NCBI RefSeq assembly: GCF_015558785.1
Contig: NZ_JADMOP010000001.1
Location: forward strand, 1 to 64,000
Length of the DNA stretch: 64,000 nt
Origin: Collinsella aerofaciens
GTDB taxonomy: Bacteria; Actinomycetota; Coriobacteriia; Coriobacteriales; Coriobacteriaceae
Direction of reading: 5' to 3'
The notes under the pieces were generated by a model that was given only the letters and a program-made list of their open reading frames with translations, searched no databases and was not told where the DNA came from. How positions within the stretch are numbered: position 1 is the stretch's first letter; the number at the start of each line of letters is the position of its first letter. A program made the position numbers and the translations under genes. Of the stretch, positions 46,868-55,193 are shown one piece after another.

Positions 46868-47701
46868 ATGGCAACCGCAACCAAGGACGTGTCCCTGAAC
46901 AAGAAGGTCAGCCAGTTCTTCTGGCGCTCCTGGGCCATCCAGGCCTCTTGGAACTACGAGCGTCAGATGAACATGGGCTTCCTCTACGGTATGGTTCCCA
47001 CGCTCGATCGCCTCTATCCGGACGAGTCCGACCCCAAGCAGCTTGCTGCTAAGAAAGAGGCTTACCACCGTCACATGGCGTTCTACAACTGCACCCCGCA
47101 GACGAGCGCTTTCATCCTGGGCCTCGCCGCCTCCATGGAGGAGGAGTACGCCAAGGATCCCGAGAACTTCAACCCCGATTCGATTAACGCGGTCAAGACC
47201 TCCCTTATGGGCCCGCTTTCCGGCATCGGTGACTCCTTCTTCCAGGGCACCATCCGCGTTATCGCCTTTGGCTTGGGCGTTCAGCTGGCTCAGCAGGGCT
47301 CCATCATGGGCCCGATCCTGGCCCTTCTCATCTCCATCGTCCCCTCCGTGCTGATCACTTGGTTCGCAGCCAAGATGGGATATCAGGGCGGCCACGAGTA
47401 CCTGAGCAAGCTTCAGGGCGGCGACCTCATGGAGAAGCTCATGTATGTCTGCGGCATCGTGGGTCTTATGTCCGTGGGCGGCATGATCGCCACGCTGATC
47501 GGCGCCACCACCCCGCTGCAGTTCGCTGACGGCACCGTCGTGATCCAGGACATCCTGGACAGCATGATGCCCCAGATGATCTCCCTTGGCCTCACCGGCC
47601 TTATGTACTGGCTCATCAAGAAGAACGTCAACACCGGTTGGCTTCTCGTGATCGCCATTGTGGGCGGCATCGCCCTCTCCGCGGTCGGCATCCTGGCCTA
47701 G
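46868..47701 (+). CDS. Mannose-family PTS EIID
   Basis: A membrane subunit of 277 aa. FFWRSWAIQASWNYERQMN and MGPLSGIGDSFFQGT are typical EIID sequences. ATG at 46868 follows AAGGAGGAA, only 13 bases after EIIC. EIIC and EIID together form the permease. Confidence 0.93.
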   Translation: MATATKDVSLNKKVSQFFWRSWAIQASWNYERQMNMGFLYGMVPTLDRLYPDESDPKQLAAKKEAYHRHMAFYNCTPQTSAFILGLAASMEEEYAKDPENFNPDSINAVKTSLMGPLSGIGDSFFQGTIRVIAFGLGVQLAQQGSIMGPILALLISIVPSVLITWFAAKMGYQGGHEYLSKLQGGDLMEKLMYVCGIVGLMSVGGMIATLIGATTPLQFADGTVVIQDILDSMMPQMISLGLTGLMYWLIKKNVNTGWLLVIAIVGGIALSAVGILA

Positions 47702-47735
47702 TCGCGACTAAGCGCCTAACCGCTTTCCCCCGGGG

Positions 47736-47810
47736 GCCTGCCTGGCATCCCATACCCCAGGCAGGCTTCCATCCCCAAAATGCGACAATGGGACAGTCCC
47801 TTTGTCGCAT
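47736..47810. repeat. Two hairpins between EIID and the SIS gene
   Basis: GCCTGCCTGG (47736-47745) pairs with 47757-47766. Then 47780-47810 is a near-perfect palindrome, ATGCGACAA...TTGTCGCAT, with GGGACAGTCCC at its centre. Neither has a strong T-run, so partial read-through into the SIS gene is likely. Confidence 0.65.
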
Positions 47811-47900
47811 CCTCAATGGGCCGGCGACTCGGTCCAAACCACGGTAACCCTGCGAGCGCCCGGCAATGTGGCGCCGCAAAAAATGAAAGGAATGTGTCAG

Positions 47901-48884
47901 ATGTACGAGATCGACCTTAACCTCCCTAAGCAGATCGTCGCTGACGTCCTGTCCAACCACGAGATCCACAGCGTCGCCTTCGTCGGCTGCGGTGCCTCCA
48001 TGTCCGACCTTTACCCCGCCAAGTACTTCCTGGCCAACAACACGGACAAGCTGAACGTTCAGATCTTCACCGCTAACGAGTTCAACTACGACACGCCTTC
48101 CTGGGTCAACGAGCACACCTTCGTGATCACCTGCTCCCTCGGTGGCTCCACGCCCGAGACCGTCGAGGCCAACAAGACCGCCAAGAAGCACAACTGCCCG
48201 GTCGTCTCCCTTACCAACAAGGCTGGCTCCGCTCTGACCGTCGACGCTGACTACGTCATCGTTCACGGCTTCCACGCCAACTTCGCTGCCAAGTGCGAGA
48301 AGCCCGGCTATGCCATCGCTCTTGCTGTCGAGATCCTTCAGCAGACCGAGGGTTATGACCACTACGAGGACATGATCACCGGCCTCACCAACGTCTTCGA
48401 GCTCTGCGAGAACGCCGCTCAGTCCTGCAAGAAACTCGCCAAGAAGTTCGCCGAGGACTTCAAGGACGACAAGATGATCTACTTCATGGCTTCCGGTGCC
48501 TCCGAGAAGATGGCTTATTCTCACGCTGCCTTCCTGTTCACCGAGATGCAGTGGATCGACGCCGCCGCCTACAACACCGGCGAGTACTTCCACGGCCCGT
48601 TCGAGGTTTCCACCGAGGGTAAGCCCTACGTCTTCTTCATGTCCGATGGCGCTACCCGTCCGATGGACGCCCGCGCCCTCACCTTCCTTAAGCGCATGGG
48701 CGCCAAGGTCGCTCTGATCGACTCCAAGGACTACGGCCTGGCTGACGCCGTGCCCGCGAGCGTCGTCACCTACTTCAACCCGCTGCTGCACCTCGCCGTT
48801 ATGCGCGAGTACGGCAACCAGATCGCCGAGGCCCGTCAGCACCCGCTGACCATGCGTCGCTACATGTGGAAGCTTTCCTACTAA
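47901..48884 (+). CDS. SIS-domain sugar-phosphate isomerase/deglycase, 2
   Basis: A 327-aa double-SIS protein in line with the PTS genes. It has FVGCGASMSDLYPAK, TCSLGGSTPET, the catalytic-type EYFHGPFEVS and the C-terminal RRYMWKLSY. ATG at 47901 is preferred, ten bases after AAAGG. It should cleave the 6-phosphate formed by the PTS, by analogy with the gfr operon of Salmonella, which pairs a mannose-type PTS with two such deglycases. Not proven by sequence. Confidence 0.84.
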   Translation: MYEIDLNLPKQIVADVLSNHEIHSVAFVGCGASMSDLYPAKYFLANNTDKLNVQIFTANEFNYDTPSWVNEHTFVITCSLGGSTPETVEANKTAKKHNCPVVSLTNKAGSALTVDADYVIVHGFHANFAAKCEKPGYAIALAVEILQQTEGYDHYEDMITGLTNVFELCENAAQSCKKLAKKFAEDFKDDKMIYFMASGASEKMAYSHAAFLFTEMQWIDAAAYNTGEYFHGPFEVSTEGKPYVFFMSDGATRPMDARALTFLKRMGAKVALIDSKDYGLADAVPASVVTYFNPLLHLAVMREYGNQIAEARQHPLTMRRYMWKLSY

Positions 48885-48918
48885 TCACAAGTAAGTAGAC
48901 CTTACGGGTTGATTGAGA

Positions 48919-48950
48919 GGGGATGGGGTTTGCGCCCCGTCCCCTTTTTT
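48919..48950 (+). terminator. Terminator of the PTS-SIS operon
   Basis: GGGGATGGGG, loop TTTGCG, CCCCGTCCCC, then TTTTTT. Confidence 0.88.
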
Positions 48951-48984
48951 GCTTTGGGGAGGGCACGCCTGTCGCGTCGCAAAA

Positions 48985-49030
48985 CCCAAGATAAAACCTA
49001 CCATAATAAACCTGTCTCTTTTTGGCAGGT
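48985..49030 (+). repeat. CCTGCC repeat upstream of a HAD gene
   Basis: Member of a family whose shared core is ATAAAACCTRCC, AAACCTGTC and TTTTTGGCAGGT. The ends ACCTACC and GGCAGGT can pair into a hairpin that stops right at the ribosome site of the next gene. Same orientation as the gene. Confidence 0.78.
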
Positions 49031-49044
49031 GGGAGGAGATGCGT

Positions 49045-49674
49045 ATGATCAAAGCAGTGCTGTTTGACATGGACGGCGTGCTGGTCGATACCGAGTGGTT
49101 CTACAACCGTCGTCGCGTGGCGTTTATGGAAGAGAAGGGGTTCCACTTTGACGAGATCCCCGATCTTTCGGGGTCTAACGAGCCTGCCATTTGGGAGGCA
49201 CTGGTGCCCGACGATGTTGAGCTGCGCGAGCGCCTGCGCGTGGAGTACAAGCAGGTTTATAGCCCGGACCATCCCGTTCCGTATGCCGAGCTGCTCAACG
49301 AGCAGACGGAGCCGGTGATGCGCAAGCTGCACGAGCGTGGCGCGAAGTGTGCCATCGCGAGCTCGTCCTATCGCGAGTTGATCGACGAGCTGGTGGAGAT
49401 TGCCGGTATCGCCGACGTGTTGGACTACACCATCAGCGGTCACGAGTGCAGTGCGTTTAAGCCCGACCCCGAGATCTACCTGCGTGCCATGGAGGCGCTA
49501 GGGGTGGAGCCTGCCGAGTGCCTGGTTATAGAGGATTCGCCTTTGGGCATCGAGGCTGGTAAGCGCTCCGGCGCCCGCGTCCTGGCGCTGCGTCCGCACG
49601 AGGGTGTCAACCTCGATCAATCGCGAGCCGATGTCGTTATCGATAATCTGACCGACATTTTGGCCGCTTTGTAG
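49045..49674 (+). CDS. HAD-family sugar phosphatase / beta-phosphoglucomutase-like
   Basis: A 209-aa HAD hydrolase: FDMDGVLVDTE with the nucleophile Asp, a helical cap, IASSSYREL, and KPDPEIYLRA with VIEDSPLGIEAG. These belong to the beta-phosphoglucomutase-like subgroup acting on small sugar phosphates. ATG at 49045 is taken (six bases after GAGGAG); ATG at 49039 abuts the site. Its place after the PTS-SIS operon suggests removal of a sugar phosphate, but it has its own leader. Confidence 0.87.
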   Translation: MIKAVLFDMDGVLVDTEWFYNRRRVAFMEEKGFHFDEIPDLSGSNEPAIWEALVPDDVELRERLRVEYKQVYSPDHPVPYAELLNEQTEPVMRKLHERGAKCAIASSSYRELIDELVEIAGIADVLDYTISGHECSAFKPDPEIYLRAMEALGVEPAECLVIEDSPLGIEAGKRSGARVLALRPHEGVNLDQSRADVVIDNLTDILAAL

Positions 49675-49771
49675 TGTCAATCCGCCGCGAGAAGCACTGA
49701 TTCACGCGTCTTTTGCTGCGGATTGGCTTAATTTGTCATCTATTTGGATCCGTTTGGCTTCGATTCGGACT

Positions 49772-49890
49772 AAGTGAGTAGACTTTTTGGTGCAAGACGA
49801 GCACAAAGCGCATCTGCTCTAGTAAAACCGCAGGTCACAGGGGTGGCGGTTTTGGGTGTGCTCTGCAGGTCGCGTAAAGTCTACTCACTT
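49772..49890. repeat. Nested palindrome AAGTGAGTAGACTTT
   Basis: Outer arms 49772-49786 and 49876-49890 are perfect 15-base complements. An inner pair AAAACCGC/GCGGTTTT lies at 49824-49831 and 49846-49853. The 354-base gap shows no gene. Confidence 0.82.
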
Positions 49891-50028
49891 GTTATTTGGG
49901 CCTTTGGTCGTGGGGTTGCTGGTCCCGCTTTGGTTGTCGAGGGAGGGTGAATTGAAGCGCCCCCGCATGCTCCGTGCTACAATCGCCGACATGCCTCACA
50001 ACCAGATTTGCCTTCGAAAGGAGCCCGC

Positions 50029-51036
50029 GTGGCGAACGCCATCGATCAGCTCACGGACCGCGTGCTCGTGCTCGGCCGCCTTACCATCGTCCGCCGCGCC
50101 ATTACTGCCGTGGCGGTCACGATTTCCGCCGTTCTCCAGACATTTCTGATCCAGGCGTTCATCCAGCCCGCCGACCTGCTTCCGAGCGGTCTTACCGGCG
50201 TCGCGGTCCTGCTCGATCGCGTTACCTCGCTCGGCGGCGTTCACGTCGACATCTCGCTCGGTATGCTCGCGCTCAACATTCCCGTGGCGCTCCTATGCTG
50301 GAGCGGCATTAGCAAGCGCTTCGTCATCTTCTCGATGATGCAGGTCGTGCTCTCGTCGCTGTTTCTCAACGTCTTTCACTTCGCGCCGTTTTTGGGCGAC
50401 AAGATCATGCTCATCATTTTTGGCGGCGTGGTCTCGGGTCTGGGCGCTGCCATCGCACTTAAATCCGGCGCATCCACCGGCGGCACCGACTTTATCGCGC
50501 TGTGGGTCTCCAACCACACGGGCAAGACCATCTGGGGCGTCATCTTTGGTTTCAACTGCTTTATCCTGGCGATCTTTGGCTTTATGTTTGGCTGGGACAA
50601 GGCGGCGTATTCCATCGTGTTCCAGTTTATTTCGACCAAGACCATCGACAGTTTCTATCGTCGCTACGATCGCGTGACGCTGCAGATCACGACGCGCAAG
50701 GCAGACGAGGTCATGACCGCCTATGTTGACCATTTTCAGCATGGCATTAGCTGTGCCGAGGTCATTGGCGGATATAGCCGCGAAAAGATGTATCTGCTGC
50801 ACGCCGTTGTCTCGACCTACGAGAGCCAGGACATTATCAAGCTGGTGTGCGACGTTGATCCCGGCGCCGTGATCAATGTGTTCCACACGCTCAACTTTGT
50901 GGGCGGCTGGTGGGGTGGTCATGTCGACGAGCCCATGCCCACGGCCGTTCCCGATCCCGACAAGCCCGCACGCATGGCCAGCAGGCAGGCGCGCCTCAGC
51001 GAACAGGACAGCCTGCAGCAGGACGACGGCAAGTAG
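50029..51036 (+). CDS. YitT-family membrane protein
   Basis: A 335-aa protein with five to six helices (DUF161) and a C-terminal DUF2179 soluble domain (VTLQITTRKADEVM, HGISCAEVIGGYSREK, VINVFHTLNF). SGASTGGTDF is a typical loop. GTG at 50029 is chosen because AAAGGAG precedes it. Function unknown; some members are proposed transporters. It ends with a polar tail of about 40 residues. Confidence 0.88.
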   Translation: MANAIDQLTDRVLVLGRLTIVRRAITAVAVTISAVLQTFLIQAFIQPADLLPSGLTGVAVLLDRVTSLGGVHVDISLGMLALNIPVALLCWSGISKRFVIFSMMQVVLSSLFLNVFHFAPFLGDKIMLIIFGGVVSGLGAAIALKSGASTGGTDFIALWVSNHTGKTIWGVIFGFNCFILAIFGFMFGWDKAAYSIVFQFISTKTIDSFYRRYDRVTLQITTRKADEVMTAYVDHFQHGISCAEVIGGYSREKMYLLHAVVSTYESQDIIKLVCDVDPGAVINVFHTLNFVGGWWGGHVDEPMPTAVPDPDKPARMASRQARLSEQDSLQQDDGK

Positions 51037-51115
51037 GGTATTGGCATTTTGCCGGTCCTGCGCAACCCATCCGAACGAGCCCCCCCGAAAGCCCCGTTGC
51101 TTTCGAGAGGCTCTC

Positions 51116-51164
51116 GTTTGCCCAGATAAAACCTACCAAAATGAAGCTGTCGCTTTTTGGTAGG
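51116..51164 (+). repeat. CCTGCC repeat upstream of a GntR gene
   Basis: Reads GTTTGCCCAGATAAAACC, then ACCAAAATGAAGCTGTC, then GCTTTTTGGTAGG. It is the same element as at 48985 and 60616, in sense orientation about 90 bases before the GntR start. Confidence 0.78.
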
Positions 51165-51206
51165 GAGGGTGTATCGTTTTATCATTATGAGGTAATATGA
51201 AACTAG

Positions 51207-51220
51207 ACGTTATATACGTA
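51207..51220. promoter_or_regulatory. Palindromic ACGTTATATACGTA site
   Basis: A near-symmetrical box before the GntR gene, sharing CGTTATA with the sites at 45054-45083 and 43779-43796. It probably serves autoregulation and links this GntR to the PTS genes. Confidence 0.5.
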
Positions 51221-51256
51221 TTAGTTATTTCGATATTTCGATAAGAGTGATTAGAT

Positions 51257-51976
51257 ATGCCTGCGCCCAAAAATGCACCGCTTTACCAGCAGATTTACGA
51301 CGAAATCAAGGATGCGATCGAGAAAGGTGTTTATGCACCCAAGGAGCGTATTCCGTCCGAGCTTGAGCTAGCCGAGCAGTACGACGTGAGCCGCATTACG
51401 GTGCGCCGCGCCGTCGAGGAGCTGTGCTCCGATGGCTACCTGGTTAAGCAGCAGGGCCGTGGCACCTTTGTCTCCACGCCGCACATCAACCGCCAGTTTC
51501 ACGCCTCGACGCTGCAGACGTTTACCGCGCTGTGTGCCGGCAACGGCATGAAGGCCGGTGCGCACGTGATCGATCGCCAGATCGTTCCGGCGCGCCAAAA
51601 CGAGATGGAGTTCTTTGGCCTGCAGAAGGATGCGCTGCTGCTGCATATCAAGCGCGTGCGTACGGCCGACGGCGAGCCCATCTTTGAGGAGAACATCTTT
51701 GTGCCGTTTGACGCCTACCGTGAGCTGTTGACGGCCGATCTTGAGGACAAGTCGATTTTTGCCGAGGTCGAGCGTGTTGGCGGAACGCCGATTGTCTCGG
51801 TTGGCTACCGCACGGTCGAGGCCGTTCGTGCCAATACCGAGCAGGCGGCCGAGCTGGGCATTGCTCCGCACGATCCGCTGCTCAACCTGCGTGCCGGCTT
51901 CACGGGCCCCAATGGCGAGCCGGTCCTGATGGGTAAGCAGTACTACGTGGGATCGCGCTACGTTATGGTCATGTAG
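51257..51976 (+). CDS. GntR-family regulator (UTRA type), 2
   Basis: A 239-aa repressor: the winged helix spans about residues 5-72 (RIPSELELAEQYDVSRITVR) and the UTRA effector domain follows to the end. By shared CGTTATA sites it is the best candidate to control the PTS operon and the DMT exporter. ATG at 51257. It is 48 percent similar in style to the regulator at 54294 only by eye (both begin with PLYQQ); no alignment was run. Confidence 0.9.
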   Translation: MPAPKNAPLYQQIYDEIKDAIEKGVYAPKERIPSELELAEQYDVSRITVRRAVEELCSDGYLVKQQGRGTFVSTPHINRQFHASTLQTFTALCAGNGMKAGAHVIDRQIVPARQNEMEFFGLQKDALLLHIKRVRTADGEPIFEENIFVPFDAYRELLTADLEDKSIFAEVERVGGTPIVSVGYRTVEAVRANTEQAAELGIAPHDPLLNLRAGFTGPNGEPVLMGKQYYVGSRYVMVM

Positions 51977-51981
51977 CTCTA

Positions 51982-52008
51982 GTTGCGCGGTTTTCCAAAC
52001 CGCGCAAC
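51982..52008 (+). terminator. Hairpin after GntR 2
   Basis: GTTGCGCGGTTT (51982-51993), loop TCC, and its exact complement to 52008. There is no T-run after it. Confidence 0.55.
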
Positions 52009-52021
52009 GGCTCGACGCTGC

Positions 52022-52120
52022 AAGCCCGCCAGAGCGGCAATCTGCCTTTCAACTTCGGCGGCATGACCAGAAGGTCAATGCCGCCTCGTTTCAAGGCACC
52101 TTGCTCGCTCTGGCGGGCTT
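52022..52120. repeat. Nested palindrome after GntR 2
   Basis: Outer arms AAGCCCGCCAGAGCG (52022-52036) and 52106-52120 are perfect. Inside, GCAA/TTGC and GCCTT/AAGGC also pair, and GGCGGCATGACC (52057-52068) pairs with 52073-52085. Confidence 0.82.
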
Positions 52121-52155
52121 TCGCTGTCCGCGCCAAAACATCGGCGTTGCCGGGC

Positions 52156-52232
52156 CGGCACTTGGGGACGTTCCTTTTCTGCCGGCACCTGGGGACACTC
52201 CTTAGCCGTTGGGGGCGTTCTTAAACGACTAG
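52156..52232. repeat. Dispersed repeat block, copy B
   Basis: GGCACTTGGGGACGTTCC, TTTTCTGCCGGCACC and GGGACACTCCTTA correspond to 13205-13254, followed by GCGTTCTTAAACGACTAGT as in copy A. Confidence 0.7.
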
Positions 52233-52308
52233 TCTGGGCGGCGGCCGTGTGCTGCTGTCCGCGTGGCGGCGTATAATCGGCGGCAGATGACTTGGACGTT
52301 AGGAAACC

Positions 52309-54291
52309 ATGACCGATAGCATGCAGCAGATGGCGCTCGACACGCTCGGCGCCTATTTTGGCTACACCTCGTTTCGCCCGGGGCAGGACCGCATGGTCGA
52401 TGCGATTCTTGCCGGTCGCGATGCGCTGGGTGTTATGCCCACGGGCGCCGGCAAGTCCATTTGCTACCAGGTGCCCGCGCTCATGCTGCCCGGCATCACC
52501 TTTGTGGTGAGTCCGCTGCTGTCGCTTATGGAGGACCAGACCCGTGCGTTGCTCGCGGCGGGTGCGCGACCCAGCTATCTCAACTCCAGCCTTACTCCGG
52601 CCCAGCAAAACACCGTGCTCAAGCGGGCGCGCGAGGGCCGCTACCAGCTTATGTATGTGGCGCCCGAGCGCTTGCTCGAGCCGCGTTTTTTGGCCTTTGC
52701 GCAGGAGGCTGCGGGTTCCGCCGGCATTGGCGTGCCGCTCGTGGCCATTGACGAGGCCCACTGCGTGAGCCAATGGGGCCAGGATTTCCGTCCCGCTTAC
52801 CTGCAGATTCGCGAGTTTATCGATTCCCTGCCGCAGCGCCCCATCGTGGCGGCCTTTACCGCTACGGCGACCGAGCGTGTGCGCGCGGACATTCAGCAGA
52901 TGCTTGGCCTGCAAAACCCCGCGACGGTAGTGACGGGCTTCGATCGCAAGAACCTCTACTTTGGTTGCGAGGAGATGGGCGACAAGGCCAAGACTGCCTG
53001 GGTGCGCGACTACGTGATCGCGCATTCGAGCGAGAGCGGCATCGTGTATTGTTCGACCCGCAAGACAGTTGATGCGCTGGCGGGCGAGCTTGCCGAGGCA
53101 CTGGGCCCCAGCGGCATTCGCGTTGGCCGCTACCATGCCGGCATGGGCAACGACGCCCGTCGCCAAAGCCAGCGCGCCTTTATCGACGACGATATCCAGG
53201 TGATGGTTGCCACCAACGCCTTTGGCATGGGCATCGACAAGCCCAACGTGCGCTACGTGATCCACAACAACGTGCCCGAGAGCATCGAAGCCTACTACCA
53301 GGAGGCGGGCCGCGCCGGCCGCGATGGCGACCCGGCCAGCTGCTACTTGCTGTGGAACGGCAACGATTTTCGCATGCGCCGCTTTCTGATCGACCGCGGC
53401 GATGCTGCCGATGAGGCGCTTGACGAAGAGCAGCGCGCGTGGGCGCTTCAGAACCGTTATCGCCTGCTCAGCCAGATGGAGGGCTACTGCAATACCACCG
53501 GCTGTCTGCGCGAATACATGCTGCGCTACTTTGGCGACGAGGCCGCGGCCGAGCATGCGGCTGCGGCCGGTGCGGGCAGCGCCGCCACGGACGATGCCGA
53601 GGGCTGCGGCAACTGCAGCAACTGCCTTACGCAGTTCGAGGCCGAGGACGTCACCGATATGGCCCGCGCCGCTGTGCGCTATGTGGCCAGGCGACCCATG
53701 CGCTTTGGCAAGTCGCTGATCGCCGACGTGCTCCACGGCGGCAACACCGAGCGCATTCGCCAGATGCATCTGGACGAGGACCGCGGCTACGGTGAGCTGT
53801 CGAGCGAATCGGTCGGGCGCATCAAGGACATCATCGGGCAGCTGTGCGGTCGCGGTTATTTGGCCACCTCGCAGGGGCAGTACCCGGTCGTGGGACTGGG
53901 TCCGCGTGCCGGCGAGGTCGAGGACGAGGCGTTCGCCTTTACCGTTAAGCGCCGCGCGTCCAAGCGCAAGGCCTCGGCCCGCGCCCGCCGCGCCGTCGAT
54001 CTGCTGCGCGAGGAGGCCGAGCTGGACCAGCACCCGCGCGTTGGCGACGATGCCGAGCTGTTCGAGCGCCTGCGTGCTCTCCGCAAGGAGATCTCGACCG
54101 AGCTGGAGATGGCGCCGTATATGGTCTTTTCCGACAAGGCCCTGCGCGGCCTGTGCCGCCTGCGTCCGCAGACGCGCGAGGAGCTGATCCAGGTCAACGG
54201 CATTGGCGAGAAAAAAGCCGACGCCTTTGGCGAGCAGTTTATGGCGGCGATTGAAGAATTTGAGTCCGAGCATGCACGGAATGGAGCATAA
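52309..54291 (+). CDS. recQ: ATP-dependent DNA helicase RecQ
   Basis: A 660-aa 3'-5' helicase. Walker A MPTGAGKSICYQ, DEAH box IDEAHCVSQWGQDFRP, FTATATERV, motif VI QEAGRAGRDG, and the RecQ-C zinc site (GCLREY, GCGNCSNC) are all present; the HRDC domain closes the protein (GIGEKKADAFG). ATG at 52309. The next GntR gene starts three bases after its stop, a coupling that is unusual for a repair helicase. Confidence 0.95.
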   Translation: MTDSMQQMALDTLGAYFGYTSFRPGQDRMVDAILAGRDALGVMPTGAGKSICYQVPALMLPGITFVVSPLLSLMEDQTRALLAAGARPSYLNSSLTPAQQNTVLKRAREGRYQLMYVAPERLLEPRFLAFAQEAAGSAGIGVPLVAIDEAHCVSQWGQDFRPAYLQIREFIDSLPQRPIVAAFTATATERVRADIQQMLGLQNPATVVTGFDRKNLYFGCEEMGDKAKTAWVRDYVIAHSSESGIVYCSTRKTVDALAGELAEALGPSGIRVGRYHAGMGNDARRQSQRAFIDDDIQVMVATNAFGMGIDKPNVRYVIHNNVPESIEAYYQEAGRAGRDGDPASCYLLWNGNDFRMRRFLIDRGDAADEALDEEQRAWALQNRYRLLSQMEGYCNTTGCLREYMLRYFGDEAAAEHAAAAGAGSAATDDAEGCGNCSNCLTQFEAEDVTDMARAAVRYVARRPMRFGKSLIADVLHGGNTERIRQMHLDEDRGYGELSSESVGRIKDIIGQLCGRGYLATSQGQYPVVGLGPRAGEVEDEAFAFTVKRRASKRKASARARRAVDLLREEAELDQHPRVGDDAELFERLRALRKEISTELEMAPYMVFSDKALRGLCRLRPQTREELIQVNGIGEKKADAFGEQFMAAIEEFESEHARNGA

Positions 54292-54293
54292 CG

Positions 54294-55049
54294 ATGGCAT
54301 CCGATGATAAAACCGAGCGCACTGAGGTGTCCGCTGTGCCGCTGTACCAGCAGGTTATGGACGACCTAAAGGGCGAGATCGCGCGTGGCGTGTACGCATC
54401 CGGCTCGCGCATTCCTTCCGAGATGGAGCTCGCGAAGTACTACGGCGTGGGACGCATCACCGTGCGTCGCGCAATCGAGGAGCTGTCGCGCGCGGGGTAT
54501 CTCAACCGCCAGCAGGGGAGGGGCACGTTCGTGTGCGCGCCCAAGCTCAAGCGCAAGATTGTCCAGAAGGGTGATGTTCAGAGCTTTTCCGAGGGTTGCG
54601 CTGCCAACGACATGGTGCCGGGTGCGCGCCTGGTATCGCGCACGGTGGTTGCGGCGACGCGCGAGGACGCGGCGTTCTTTGGCGTAGAGCCCGGCTGCGA
54701 GCTTATCGTGGTCGAGCGCGTGCGCACGGCCGACGGCATCCCCGTCATGCTCGAGAACAACGCCTTTGTGCTGGCTGACCATCCCTATCTGCAGACACTT
54801 GCCGATAAGGACCTCACCGATAACTCGATCTTTGCGCTCGTTGCCGAGCATTCGGGCCGCGCGCCGCTCAAGTCCGACCCTTGCACCGTGGAGATTGCGC
54901 TTGCCGATGCTCAGGCGGCCCCGCTGTTGGAGGTGCCGGTCGGCGAGCCGCTCTTCTATATGGAGGCGTACTTTACCGATGCGGACGAGCGGCCCTTGCT
55001 GCTCGGACGCCAAAAGATCGTGGGCTCGCGCTACGTGTTCGACATCTAA
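54294..55049 (+). CDS. GntR-family regulator (UTRA type), 3
   Basis: A 251-aa repressor: the winged helix (RIPSEMELAKYYGVGRITVR) covers about residues 12-80, then the UTRA domain. It begins right after recQ and is followed by the third SIS gene, whose promoter is flanked by two copies of TAGAACAACATAGAAC. It most likely represses that gene. ATG at 54294. Confidence 0.9.
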   Translation: MASDDKTERTEVSAVPLYQQVMDDLKGEIARGVYASGSRIPSEMELAKYYGVGRITVRRAIEELSRAGYLNRQQGRGTFVCAPKLKRKIVQKGDVQSFSEGCAANDMVPGARLVSRTVVAATREDAAFFGVEPGCELIVVERVRTADGIPVMLENNAFVLADHPYLQTLADKDLTDNSIFALVAEHSGRAPLKSDPCTVEIALADAQAAPLLEVPVGEPLFYMEAYFTDADERPLLLGRQKIVGSRYVFDI

Positions 55050-55059
55050 CGTCCATAGA

Positions 55060-55138
55060 TAGAACAACATAGAACAAGTTTGGTGAAATGACTTCACGAG
55101 CGTCGTCGTGCGTGCTATAAATAGGACAACATAGAACG
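55060..55138 (+). promoter_or_regulatory. Promoter and paired operators of the third SIS gene
   Basis: TTCACG (55093-55098), a 17-base spacer and TATAAA (55116-55121) form a promoter. Operators TAGAACAACATAGAACA (55060-55077) and TAGGACAACATAGAACG (55122-55138) bracket it, a layout fit for repression by the GntR protein encoded upstream. Confidence 0.7.
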
Positions 55139-55193
55139 ACCGCAGGTACGAGCTGTCGTCGTTCAAAACCGCCACACAAGGAGGAGCATCACC

